Assembly: GCA_947644195.1 (NCBI GenBank)
Contig: CANRZB010000001.1
Location: forward strand, 62,001 to 126,000
Length of the DNA: 64,000 bases
Reading direction: 5' to 3'
Source: an uncultured Clostridium sp.
Lineage (GTDB): Bacteria; Bacillota; Clostridia; Lachnospirales; Lachnospiraceae
The notes under the pieces are model-generated. The model was not told where the DNA came from. It ran no database searches and saw only the letters and a program-made list of their open reading frames with translations. Each line of letters starts with the position of its first letter. The first letter of the stretch is position 1. Position numbers and translations under genes: made by a program. Positions 26,342-35,289 of this stretch are shown here, piece after piece.

Positions 26342-27622
26342 TTAATCATAAATCCGTTCTTCATCAACGAAAACAGGAAGATCCGGGTCATCGGATGGAA
26401 CCCTGTTCTCCGTATCCATCAGACGAATGACGGTTTTTTCACATCCCTGTGACAATCCGCGTGGAATCTGGAAGAAATAGCTGTAATATGGCATATCGCA
26501 AGTCACGCACTGACCTTCTTTCACATGATCGATCCTCTCCACGTTCAGATGCAGCGTCTTCTCTTCGATGTCCACTTCAACCGAAGCCAAAGTATATTCA
26601 AATCCTCTGGAAACATTCATCGTATTGACATAAAGAACATGATCTTCAAAATAATCCTGTTCGATCGTCCCTAATTGATCAAAATACCCCAGCAGCGTTT
26701 CATATCCGAACCTATAATACTCGAAAACTTTTTCATCGGCCATTTTTTCCTCTATAACGTTGATCTGGTCCTGTATTTGGTTCATCAACGTTTGTAACTG
26801 CTCATACGAATCAATCCTCTGATTCCCCAGGAAATTTCCGTCAGGAATATTATCGTTATAATTCCCAAACAGCAATTTTGCTTCTCCGCTGATAATCGCT
26901 CCTCCGGTTGCAGAATCTGCAGGATCCTCCGGTATCAACGCACCTCCTGGCTGCGTTGGCTCTGACACAGATGGATCTGTTCCCGGCTGATTTGGCATCT
27001 GCCCAGCCACACCAGACTGTCCAGTTCCCGACTGATTCGGCATCTGCCCAGCCTCGCCGGACTGACCTGTTCCCGACGGATTCGGCATCTGGACCGCATT
27101 ACCGGACTGCTCTGTTCCCGACTGTTTGGACATCTGGACTGCTTCCTCAGATCGATTCGATCCCTCCTGGATCGCTGGCGTAGAATTGCTCTCCATTTTG
27201 CCGGAAGCAGAATTCTTTCTTGTCAGTTTCCTTACCGATACCTGACAGGAAAGACGATAGCTCTTACCACCTTTTGACGGCTCCATGACAGCCGTGATTC
27301 TGGCAGTTCCCTGTTTCTTTGCTTGAATCTTTCCCGCCTTTGACACAGTTGCAATTGCCTTTTTGTTACTTCTCCAGGATACAACAAAGCCCTTTTTGTT
27401 TTTTACCGTCAATTTCGTCTTTTTCCCAACACCCATCTTCAATTTCTTTTGCGATAATGCCGGTTTTTTTGCTGCGGCCTTTGAAACTTCCGGCTGTATC
27501 ACGATTCCCAACATCCCCAGGAACAATACGCTTCCTGTCAGCAGTCGCCGGAAAGAATATGTTTTACTACGATTCTCTATCTCTCTGCATGTAATACGTT
27601 CTATTTTGCTTTTCATTATCAT
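26342..27622 (-). CDS. Secreted Ig-like (BIG2) domain protein
   Basis: The 426-aa product carries a signal peptide (about 22-52, LLTGSVLFLGMLGIVIQPEVSKA). A BIG2-like Ig domain follows (about 55-130, KLKMGVGKKTKLTVKNKKGF, IATVSKAGKIQAKKQGTARITA). Then come four 15-residue repeats of type SGTGQSGEAGQMPNQ (about 158-217) and a C-terminal domain (about 270-420). That domain is related to the extracytoplasmic part of the anti-sigma protein encoded directly upstream. I use the ATG at 27622 (GAGG 8 nt before); a GTG at 27631 overlaps the upstream stop. It is probably a surface protein under control of the adjacent sigma factor (inference). Confidence 0.7.
   Translation of the reverse strand: MIMKSKIERITCREIENRSKTYSFRRLLTGSVLFLGMLGIVIQPEVSKAAAKKPALSQKKLKMGVGKKTKLTVKNKKGFVVSWRSNKKAIATVSKAGKIQAKKQGTARITAVMEPSKGGKSYRLSCQVSVRKLTRKNSASGKMESNSTPAIQEGSNRSEEAVQMSKQSGTEQSGNAVQMPNPSGTGQSGEAGQMPNQSGTGQSGVAGQMPNQPGTDPSVSEPTQPGGALIPEDPADSATGGAIISGEAKLLFGNYNDNIPDGNFLGNQRIDSYEQLQTLMNQIQDQINVIEEKMADEKVFEYYRFGYETLLGYFDQLGTIEQDYFEDHVLYVNTMNVSRGFEYTLASVEVDIEEKTLHLNVERIDHVKEGQCVTCDMPYYSYFFQIPRGLSQGCEKTVIRLMDTENRVPSDDPDLPVFVDEERIYD
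26972..27151 (-). repeat. Four 45-bp tandem repeats (15-residue units)
   Basis: Imperfect tandem units coding for variants of SGTGQSG(E/V/N)A(G/V)QMPN(Q/P), forming a Gly/Ser/Gln-rich linker in the secreted protein. Confidence 0.8.
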
Positions 27623-27627
27623 ATCAT

Positions 27628-28878
27628 TCACCTCATTTCTGTCTTGCTTTTCAAGTTACTTTGTTCCATGGATACTCCAGTAACTACATCAGAATACTGA
27701 AAATCAACACGATCACACTGTCTGGCAATTTTCTTCGAAACACGCACTATGCTAACAGAATACTGCCATCCACCCCCAAAATCCTCTTGACCAAGTATAC
27801 AGTCAAACTGGATATTCAGGCGCTTTCCCCCCTCCTCTGCTACATCCAAAAATACACGGTTTAATTCCAATTCCAACCCTTCCTTTTTTATGACGACATC
27901 CATACAAAGTGTATCAGAATCAAAATCTTTGGGTTGATACTTCTGCAAATACAACAGAATTCTCTGCAAAGAAGCATCGGGATCCTGATCTAGCTTATTC
28001 TGAATCACTCCGATCATGAGTTGCAACTCTTCATAGGAATGAATCATCTTTTCTTGGAAAATCTCCCCCAAAACCCCTGTTTCGACATCAACAGTAGGCT
28101 TACCCTCCGGCTTACCGCTAGGAAAAAGTATATCAGGCCGAGTAAAAGAAAAACTCTCCACACTGCATAATGCAACATAATTCTCTGATGGAAACACCAT
28201 ACTCGGCGGTACGGGTACTTCCGGTTCTACCCCTGGATGGACTGGCTCCTTGTCCTGTGGCCTCTCAGGATCCCTCCCATCCTCCTGCTCTCCCGGCTCT
28301 GTATTACTAGTTACCGGTGGAACAGAAGGTTTGGATCCTGGCTTTTGTTGCTTGGAATCAGATTTCCCTGAAAAGGAATCTACGGTTTCTTTTGCCTCTC
28401 CCTCATTTTTTTGTGACTTAGTGTACTTTCCAGGAAATTCTCCCACCCCCGTTGTGTTACTGTTCCTTTCGCTGCTTCCTCTTCCGTTTTCCTGCGGAAC
28501 ATCCTGTTTCCGATCAACATCCGTTTCCTCTTTTTGATCTGTCTGTCTCTTTGTTTCTACCTGATCCTCTCGACCCACGGGATGTTCCGTTTCCCTTGGT
28601 ACTTGATCCTCTTTGAGCGCTACATCCTGTTTTACAGGCATCCCAGGATTCCGTAATTTCTCCCGCCCAAAGATCTGTATCCCAAATCCCACCAATAAAA
28701 TCATTCCGGCACAAGCAACAGCCAGGAACATTTTATGGTACCTCTCTTTTTTTTTCCAAAAAGGCGCTTCCACCTCCCTTTTTTTCATCTCCAGGATCAC
28801 GGTCCGGCAAAACTCCAGGGAAGGTGTCTCCTGATCCTTATATGCCTGCTTTAACAAATCATCCAGACGATACTTCAT
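27628..28878 (-). CDS. Anti-sigma factor-like membrane protein
   Basis: The 416-aa protein starts with a short cytoplasmic region (1-47, YRLDDLLKQAYKDQETP), then one membrane segment (about 48-70, MFLAVACAGMILLVGFGIQIF). A long hydrophilic Pro/Glu-rich linker (about 80-230) and an extracytoplasmic domain (about 235-400) complete it. Its start lies 20 bp inside the sigma gene, the classic ECF sigma/anti-sigma arrangement. The C-terminal domain (IHSYEELQLMIGVIQNKL, ELELNRVFLDVAEEGGKRLNIQF) resembles that of the secreted protein downstream. It is inferred to hold the sigma factor at the membrane until an outside signal arrives. No zinc HxxxCxxC anti-sigma motif is seen. Confidence 0.72.
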   Translation of the reverse strand: MKYRLDDLLKQAYKDQETPSLEFCRTVILEMKKREVEAPFWKKKERYHKMFLAVACAGMILLVGFGIQIFGREKLRNPGMPVKQDVALKEDQVPRETEHPVGREDQVETKRQTDQKEETDVDRKQDVPQENGRGSSERNSNTTGVGEFPGKYTKSQKNEGEAKETVDSFSGKSDSKQQKPGSKPSVPPVTSNTEPGEQEDGRDPERPQDKEPVHPGVEPEVPVPPSMVFPSENYVALCSVESFSFTRPDILFPSGKPEGKPTVDVETGVLGEIFQEKMIHSYEELQLMIGVIQNKLDQDPDASLQRILLYLQKYQPKDFDSDTLCMDVVIKKEGLELELNRVFLDVAEEGGKRLNIQFDCILGQEDFGGGWQYSVSIVRVSKKIARQCDRVDFQYSDVVTGVSMEQSNLKSKTEMR

Positions 28879-29398
28879 ATCCCCGCACCTCCAATCTTTT
28901 ACGAATCTTATTTTTTGCCAGCCGTAGCCTGCTCTTTACAGTCTCTCTCGGAATATGCAGCAAACCAGCGATTTCTTCCATACTCATTTCTGCAGAATAA
29001 AACAGATGTACTACCAGTCTTTGTTTCTCTGGCAATCGGCCAATCTCTTTCTGGACTTCTACAACTAATTCCTGCTTTATCACCTGATCCTCTAACATCA
29101 TTTCATCCGCCTGATGGACAAAGGTCTCCTCCAGGGTTTCCTCCGGTGCTATTCTTTGACGCCTGCGCTTTTTTCTCTGGAGATTTTTCCAAAGATGTAC
29201 TGCTATCCCAATCAAGTAGTTTCTAGTATCTCGTTCTGTGCCACCGCAAGGGAATTTGTGGCTCAATTCCATTGCTTTTAAAAAGGTATCCTGACATAAA
29301 TCTTCTGCGTCTAACCGATTTCCTGTCAGATAACAACAAAACTGAAAAACAGAAGAAAGGTGTGTTTCCACTAGATATTCTATTTTCTCTGAAGACAC
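28859..29398 (-). CDS. ECF-type RNA polymerase sigma factor
   Basis: The 179-aa product has sigma region 2 (SVFQFCCYLTGNRLDAEDLCQDTFLKAM, about 15-42) and region 4 (LPEKQRLVVHLFYSAEMSMEEIAGLLHIPRETVKSRL, about 120-158), with no region 1 or 3. It is co-transcribed with the anti-sigma gene, which it overlaps. The start is GTG at 29398 with GGAGGA 8 nt before it. It probably drives its own operon and surface functions; the signal is unknown. Confidence 0.9.
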   Translation of the reverse strand: MSSEKIEYLVETHLSSVFQFCCYLTGNRLDAEDLCQDTFLKAMELSHKFPCGGTERDTRNYLIGIAVHLWKNLQRKKRRRQRIAPEETLEETFVHQADEMMLEDQVIKQELVVEVQKEIGRLPEKQRLVVHLFYSAEMSMEEIAGLLHIPRETVKSRLRLAKNKIRKRLEVRGYEVSSG

Positions 29399-29502
29399 GA
29401 AACCCGTCCTCCTCTCTCATTCCATTGCTCTGTATGCCTTTCTATCATATATTGTCCTAACCAGAGCAAGGGGGTCAAATTATTTTCAAACCAGGAAAAG
29501 TA

Positions 29503-29549
29503 AAAGAGCTTTTATCTAACAGACGGAAATCTGTCAGGTAAAGCCCTTC
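29503..29549 (-). terminator. Terminator after corA
   Basis: On the minus strand a long imperfect stem (GGGCTTTACCTGACAGA with TCTGTTAGATAAAAGCTC) ends in TTTTAC, 80 bp after the corA stop and 105 bp before the sigma factor start. Confidence 0.7.
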
Positions 29550-29631
29550 CAATTCTGGCTATCAATCAAAAAAAATTTTCATGATCATCTCTATGAATAT
29601 TTACTGCCATTCCCTACCGCCGATTCGACAG

Positions 29632-30573
29632 TCAAAATATTTTCTTCCTTTTTAAAACGAACAACGTTACTGTACAAATTACCATAATCAACAGACAGAT
29701 AATTCCAAACCCATATGGAGCCGCCGATAAGGGCATCCACTCTCCCGCCACGTTCATGCCGTACAAACCGGAAATTAAAGTAGGAATACCCATAACCAGT
29801 GTTATGACCGTCAATGTCTTCATCACGTTATTCAAACGGTTGTCCAATACCGACGACATCAGCTCCCGGGTACCGTTTATGATATCCCGGTAAATCATTG
29901 TCATCTCAATCGCCTGCTGGTTCTCCACAATAACATCCTCTAACAGATCCTTATCATCGGGATACTGTTCCAGCCTCTTATAACGGGTTAGACGATCTAA
30001 GACAACTGCATTGGCGCGCAGAGAAGTGGCAAAATAAACCAGTGTGGATTCCAGTGTATGCAGATCAATTAAATCAATATCCTCGGTCGCACTGTCAATT
30101 CGTTCCTCAATCTCTGTACGCTTTTTGTCAATAATGCGCAGATTTGCCTGATACAGAGAAGATACTTTATACAAGATCTGATACACAAACCGCAGCTTCT
30201 TTTTCGTGCTGAACTCCTTGACCCTGCCGTTGATAAACGCCATCAATACAGAAGTTTCCTCCGTACAGACCGTAATAATCTCATCCATAGTCAAAATGAT
30301 ACCCAAAGGTACTGTCGTATATGCTTCCTTATCATGTCTGATTTCTTTTGCCGGAATATCCACCAGAATCAAAGTATATCCATCCTCCAATTCTACACGG
30401 GAACTTTCCTCCTCATCCAAGGCTGCCAGTAGATCATGGACATCTAAATTTAACTCCTCTGCAATTTCCTCTGCCTCGGTCACGGTAGGATTGACCATAT
30501 TGATCCAAACACCTGGGGCAATCTTGCCTTCTTCATGGATTTTCCTGTCATCTGTACGATAAATCGTTACCAT
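29632..30573 (-). CDS. corA: CorA-family magnesium/metal ion transporter
   Basis: The 313-aa protein ends in two membrane helices with the signature LYGMNV (GMN motif) between them (about 270). The N-terminal cytoplasmic funnel domain (about 1-240) has the typical long helix (IDKKRTEIEERIDSATEDIDL). CorA forms a pentamer and imports Mg2+ or Co2+. The start is the ATG at 30573; GGTGA lies 5 nt before it. In-frame TTG and GTG codons up to 30585 would add four residues. It stands between glgB and the sigma factor operon. Confidence 0.93.
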   Translation of the reverse strand: MVTIYRTDDRKIHEEGKIAPGVWINMVNPTVTEAEEIAEELNLDVHDLLAALDEEESSRVELEDGYTLILVDIPAKEIRHDKEAYTTVPLGIILTMDEIITVCTEETSVLMAFINGRVKEFSTKKKLRFVYQILYKVSSLYQANLRIIDKKRTEIEERIDSATEDIDLIDLHTLESTLVYFATSLRANAVVLDRLTRYKRLEQYPDDKDLLEDVIVENQQAIEMTMIYRDIINGTRELMSSVLDNRLNNVMKTLTVITLVMGIPTLISGLYGMNVAGEWMPLSAAPYGFGIICLLIMVICTVTLFVLKRKKIF

Positions 30574-30660
30574 CTGATTCACCAACTTCCCTTATTATTC
30601 CATCCAGATTTGTCGCGGGAAAAGCAACATCACTGCATGTATTCTATCCTCTCCGGTCTA

Positions 30661-33117
30661 TTATTTCTTTGCCGGTTTTTTTGTCTTCTTCTCGGTTCCG
30701 TCTTTCGGCATCTCTGCCCTGGTACAGCGAAATACACAAATGCTCAGTGGTGGCACCGTGATGGACAGGGAATGTTCCCTGCCGTCCCAGGCTACCTCTT
30801 TGGAAGACTTCTGCCTTGGATTCGTAAATCCATTTCCACCATATTCGGTATGGTCACTGTTAAAGATCTCTTTATATTTTCCTTCATAGGGCACTCCCAT
30901 TTTAAAATTTTCATATACCACTGGAGTAAAGTTACAGATTACCAGTAGATCTTCCGCTTTCATTCCCTCCTGGCCAGAATAACGCATAAAGGAAATAATG
31001 CTGTGATCCGCATCCATGCTACTTAACCACTCAAAACCTTCTGGATCATCATCCAGCCGATAGAGCGCCGGATGAGACTGATAAAACTTATTCAATGCCC
31101 TGACATATTTCTGCATATTTTGATGGTCTGGCAACGCTGCCTCCTCCCACGGCAGACTGCACTTCTCATTCCACTCACTCTCCTGTGCAAATTCCTGTCC
31201 CATAAAGAGCAATTTTTTTCCCGGATGCATTGTCATCAAGCCGTAGGCAGCCCGCAGGTTAGCATACTTCTCCTCCATGGTTCCCGGCATTTTCGTCAGC
31301 ATGGAACCCTTGAGATGCACTACCTCATCATGGGAAAATACCAGAATAAACTTCTCACTGTAGGCATATACCATGCTAAACGTCAACATTCCATGCCTAC
31401 CCTTGCGGAACAACGGATCTGTCTGCATATAAGTGGTAAAATCATTCATCCATCCCATATTCCATTTCAGGTCAAACCCCAGACCATCCTCTTCCGGTAA
31501 TCCGGTCACCTTAGGCCAAGCCGTGGATTCCTCTGCAATCAGTAAGGCACCATCCTTTCTCTCGTGAAAAGCCTCACTCAAATTCTGCAGTAACTCAATG
31601 GCTTCCAGATTTTCATTCCCACCATAGAGATTTGCCACCCATTCTCCATCCTGTTTCCCATAATCCAAATATAGCATAGATGCCACCGCATCCATGCGGA
31701 TACCGTCTGCATGAAACTGGTCCACCCAGTACAGTGCATTGGCAATCAGAAAATTTGCTACCTCCGGCCGGCCATAATTGTAGATTAACGTCCCCCAATG
31801 TGGATGTTCTCCCTGTCTGGGATCCAGATGCTCGTACAGACATGTCCCATCAAAGCGTGCCAGTCCATTGGCATCTTTCGGAAAATGTGCCGGCACCCAG
31901 TCTAAGATCACACCAATTCCCTGCTCGTGCATATAGTTCATAAAATACATGAAATCCTGCGGGGAACCATACCGCGATGTCGGCGCAAAATATCCGGTTA
32001 CCTGATAGCCCCAGGATTCATCCAGGGGGTGTTCCATCACAGGCATCAGCTCAATATGGGTATACCCCATTCTCTTGACATAATCTGCCAGATCCGGTGC
32101 AATCTCCCGATAATTTAAGAATTCTTCTCCAGGCTGTAACGTTTCCTGTTCGGTCGCAGATACAACTCGTTTCTTCCAGGACCCCAGATGCACCTCATAG
32201 ATAGAGATTGGGGAAGTCGATGCATCCAAGGATTTCCGGGCCCGCATCCACTTCTGGTCAGACCAGGAAAAACCGGCCAGATTTGTCACAACACTGGCGT
32301 TCGCCGGACGAACCTCACAGGCAAATCCGTAAGGATCTGTCTTGAGCAGCGTTTCCTGATGAGCCGTCTGTATCTCATATTTATACAATTCTCCCACAGA
32401 TACACCGGGAAGGAACAACGAAAACACGCCGGAATTTCCCTGACGCATCATCATATGCTGCCTTCCATCCCAGTGATTGAAATCGCCTACCACGCTGACA
32501 CGCCGTGCACAGGGAGCCCATACTGCAAAATGAGTACCATAGACCGCCCCTGCCACATTCTTTTTTCTGGACGACTTCTTTTCCGTCTGGGAAGCTCCTC
32601 CTGCCTTTTCCTGACCTGAAGCTGCCGCCAAATCCATACAAGCAGGATTCTCCGGTTCCACGTCCATAAGTATATCACACTGATCCAACCATCCGGTAAC
32701 CATAGCCGGATGCGCCCCCATATGACGATAGATCTCGTAATGAATCCCCTCTTCAAACCGCTTTATATGATTCATTCCAAATAAATCCTGATATAAATAG
32801 GGATCTGCCAGAATCTCCTCCTTGCCGTCACGATCCTGGACGACAAAACGGTAATCCGGCACCTCCTTGCCGGTAAAAGAACGCGTCGATAACAGCAGTG
32901 CATAGACGCCTGCCTCATCTGCCTGTTCCATCTCATACCGTTTTCCATTTTCCATAAGTTGCAGAAATACCTTGGCTGCCTCTGGAAAAAAAGCATGTAC
33001 GAGAACTCCGCCCCGTACTTTATGCGGTCCCAGAATCCGTTCTGGATGATCCTCATCCGCATATACGATTGCCTCAATCGCCTCCCAATCCATCAAATCA
33101 TACAACCTCTGTTTCAT
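30661..33117 (-). CDS. glgB: 1,4-alpha-glucan branching enzyme
   Basis: This GH13 enzyme makes alpha-1,6 branches in glycogen. A CBM48 module (GTHFAVWAPCARRVSVVGDFNHW, about 193-215) precedes the catalytic barrel with VPAHFP, DGIRMDAVASM (nucleophile Asp), LLIAEEST (acid/base Glu) and LVFSHDEVVH. At 818 aa it is longer than most branching enzymes (about 630-740), owing to an N-terminal module, a Lys-rich insert near 165-190 and a basic tail. No glgA, glgC or glgP is nearby. ATG at 33117 follows GGAGAAGAG. Confidence 0.95.
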   Translation of the reverse strand: MKQRLYDLMDWEAIEAIVYADEDHPERILGPHKVRGGVLVHAFFPEAAKVFLQLMENGKRYEMEQADEAGVYALLLSTRSFTGKEVPDYRFVVQDRDGKEEILADPYLYQDLFGMNHIKRFEEGIHYEIYRHMGAHPAMVTGWLDQCDILMDVEPENPACMDLAAASGQEKAGGASQTEKKSSRKKNVAGAVYGTHFAVWAPCARRVSVVGDFNHWDGRQHMMMRQGNSGVFSLFLPGVSVGELYKYEIQTAHQETLLKTDPYGFACEVRPANASVVTNLAGFSWSDQKWMRARKSLDASTSPISIYEVHLGSWKKRVVSATEQETLQPGEEFLNYREIAPDLADYVKRMGYTHIELMPVMEHPLDESWGYQVTGYFAPTSRYGSPQDFMYFMNYMHEQGIGVILDWVPAHFPKDANGLARFDGTCLYEHLDPRQGEHPHWGTLIYNYGRPEVANFLIANALYWVDQFHADGIRMDAVASMLYLDYGKQDGEWVANLYGGNENLEAIELLQNLSEAFHERKDGALLIAEESTAWPKVTGLPEEDGLGFDLKWNMGWMNDFTTYMQTDPLFRKGRHGMLTFSMVYAYSEKFILVFSHDEVVHLKGSMLTKMPGTMEEKYANLRAAYGLMTMHPGKKLLFMGQEFAQESEWNEKCSLPWEEAALPDHQNMQKYVRALNKFYQSHPALYRLDDDPEGFEWLSSMDADHSIISFMRYSGQEGMKAEDLLVICNFTPVVYENFKMGVPYEGKYKEIFNSDHTEYGGNGFTNPRQKSSKEVAWDGREHSLSITVPPLSICVFRCTRAEMPKDGTEKKTKKPAKK

Positions 33118-33201
33118 GCTCTTCTCCTCTCGTTGGCAATATTTACTCTGGAACTATACTAATGTACGGACCGGCTAATATCAACAGGTCCATACACTAG
33201 T

Positions 33202-33840
33202 TTATTCTTCTTTTGACAGACTAGCCTCAGAACAATAGGTCTGCAACACTGGTTCTAATACCTTTGCCTGGGCATATCCCAACAGACCCGGCCACAGGAT
33301 CACCAATGGCGGAAAGGTATAGAACGCAAAAGCCATACCAGCAAACAGCATTATTTCCATAACGGCTAACCGGAATGTAACTCCTCCATGTAAAACCGAC
33401 ATCTGGAAACTACTTAGAAGCAGTCTTCCTACGGTAACTTCAAAACGAGACAATAATGGAAATCCATAGGACATCAAAACGAATAATGTAATCAGGATGG
33501 CCAGAAATAGGGCTCCAAAAATCATTCCAACATTCCCCAGATCCATGGTAACAACCAGATAAAGATTGCCAAACATCAGGCTCGCCACCAAAACGCACAG
33601 GATCCCTACTCCCATTCCCTGTTTGAAATTTTCCTTAAAACAATGGACAAATGCTTTGACAGCCTGTCCCTCGCCATGATAGATGGACTTGACTACCGTA
33701 TAATATAACGAAGTCAACGCACAGCCAATCGTGATTACCGGAAGACAGGCAACCGTAAATAGAATACTGACAATTACCATATCCAGGATTTTGGCAAAAA
33801 ACTGCATGATCGGTCCATCCGGCGCTATTATTTCTCTCAT
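33202..33840 (-). CDS. YesL/DUF624 family membrane protein
   Basis: The 212-aa protein has five hydrophobic segments and the YesL pattern (FFAKILDMVIVSILFTVACLPVITIGCALTSLYYTV near 14-48, YGFPLLSRFE). YesL genes usually sit near carbohydrate uptake genes; here the neighbours are glgB (85 bp downstream) and a DUF1015 gene (20 bp upstream). The function is unknown. Confidence 0.85.
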   Translation of the reverse strand: MREIIAPDGPIMQFFAKILDMVIVSILFTVACLPVITIGCALTSLYYTVVKSIYHGEGQAVKAFVHCFKENFKQGMGVGILCVLVASLMFGNLYLVVTMDLGNVGMIFGALFLAILITLFVLMSYGFPLLSRFEVTVGRLLLSSFQMSVLHGGVTFRLAVMEIMLFAGMAFAFYTFPPLVILWPGLLGYAQAKVLEPVLQTYCSEASLSKEE

Positions 33841-33860
33841 GTTGTATCCCCGTTTCTGCC

Positions 33861-35099
33861 CTATATTTTATGAATCAGCAATCCGCTGCGCAATTTTGGT
33901 TCAAACCAGGTCGATTTTGGCGGCATGAGTAATCCCGCATCTGCAACAGAAAACAATTCCCCAATGGAGGTCGGATACATGGCAAAAGATACTTTCATAT
34001 CGGAATCTGCCCGTCTCTCTAATTCCTCCAGTCCACGGATCCCCCCAATGAAATCAATTCTCGCATCCGTTCGCGGATCCCCAATGCCCAGGACAGGCTC
34101 CAGAAGATAGTCCTGCAGCAAAGAGACATCCAATGATTTTACCGGATCCTGAATCATCATCAGTTCCTCTGACGCTTTCAGCTGATACCAACGTCCCTCC
34201 AGATACATCGTAATCTCGCCTTTGTTCTGCGGGTGTTCTGCCTGATTCAATTCTATAACGGAAAAATGCTCACTAATCTGCTGCAGAAATTCCTCCACTG
34301 TCCGTCCATTCAAATCCTGGACAGAACGGTTATAATCCATAATCATCAACTGCTCATCGGGAAAGAGCACCGACAGGAAATAATTAAATTCCTCCGTCCC
34401 GTCATAACCAGGATGCTCCTCTCTGCGTTTTAGACCTACCTTAACTGCGGAAGCAGCACGATGATGTCCATCCGCAATATAGATATCCTGTATTTCTGCA
34501 AACGCTTCCTGGATCTGTGCAACCTGATCCACTCCCTGAATTTTCCAAAGTCGATGCCCAATCCCATCCAATGAGACAAAGTCATAGAGCGGCGATTCCT
34601 CCACCATAACCTGATTCACAATACTGTTAATCACTGCATTGGCACGATAAGCCAAAAAAATCGGCCCCGTCTGAGCACTCAGGGTATCAACATGCCGAAT
34701 ACGGTCCTGTTCTTTTTCCTCCCTGGTATTCTCATGTTTTTTAATCACACCGGACAGATAATCATCCACACTGGCCAAGGCAGCAATCCCGGTTTGCTTC
34801 CTACCATCCATGGTCAACTGATAGATATAGTATGCCACATCGGTATCCTGAATATAAATCCCATCTGCCTGCATTTGTTCAAAAATTGTCCGGGCTTTGT
34901 CATAAACCTCCGGTGCATAGGTATCCACTTCATCGGCCAACTGTGTCTCCGCCCGGTCAATCCGCAAAAAAGATAACGGTTCCCGTATCGTTTCCTCCTT
35001 TGCCTCCCTGCGGTTATAGACATCATACGGTAATGCCGCCACACGGTCCGCTACCGTCTTCTCCGGTCTGACTGCCTGAAATGGTCTGATTTGTGCCAT
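33861..35099 (-). CDS. DUF1015 family protein
   Basis: The 412-aa protein matches DUF1015: start MAQIRPFQAVRPEKTVADRV, VIKKHENTREEKEQDRIRH (about 120-138) and the IADGHHRAASA motif (about 205-215). The HHR-type motif resembles ParB/SerK-fold kinases. In related genomes it is often next to serine biosynthesis genes, but here it is followed by yesL. Its real activity is not established here. Ribosome site AAAGGACG precedes the ATG. Confidence 0.85.
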   Translation of the reverse strand: MAQIRPFQAVRPEKTVADRVAALPYDVYNRREAKEETIREPLSFLRIDRAETQLADEVDTYAPEVYDKARTIFEQMQADGIYIQDTDVAYYIYQLTMDGRKQTGIAALASVDDYLSGVIKKHENTREEKEQDRIRHVDTLSAQTGPIFLAYRANAVINSIVNQVMVEESPLYDFVSLDGIGHRLWKIQGVDQVAQIQEAFAEIQDIYIADGHHRAASAVKVGLKRREEHPGYDGTEEFNYFLSVLFPDEQLMIMDYNRSVQDLNGRTVEEFLQQISEHFSVIELNQAEHPQNKGEITMYLEGRWYQLKASEELMMIQDPVKSLDVSLLQDYLLEPVLGIGDPRTDARIDFIGGIRGLEELERRADSDMKVSFAMYPTSIGELFSVADAGLLMPPKSTWFEPKLRSGLLIHKI

Positions 35100-35220
35100 G
35101 ATAAATTCCGTCCTTTCTGTATCTAACGTTGCATCTTTTCCTGTAATGCGTTATACTTATTTTATGAAAACTAATACCCTGGAAATCAAGGGATGGTCCA
35201 ATACTGTTGATTTTTCAGCA

Positions 35221-35249
35221 TTGCCCGAAACTTTCTTGAACATTATACC
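35221..35249 (+). promoter_or_regulatory. Promoter candidate for the HAD-GNAT gene
   Basis: TTGCCC (35221-35226), 17-bp spacer, TATACC (35244-35249), 41 bp before the start codon. Confidence 0.4.
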
Positions 35250-35289
35250 ATGAATCTGGATTGGGGAAAATGGGAAAGGGGAATTTTTT

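Noticed and set aside
29480-29500. Sigma-factor self-promoter motif upstream of the ECF gene
   Set aside because: No repeated or conserved ECF-type -35/-10 pattern could be established from this sequence alone.
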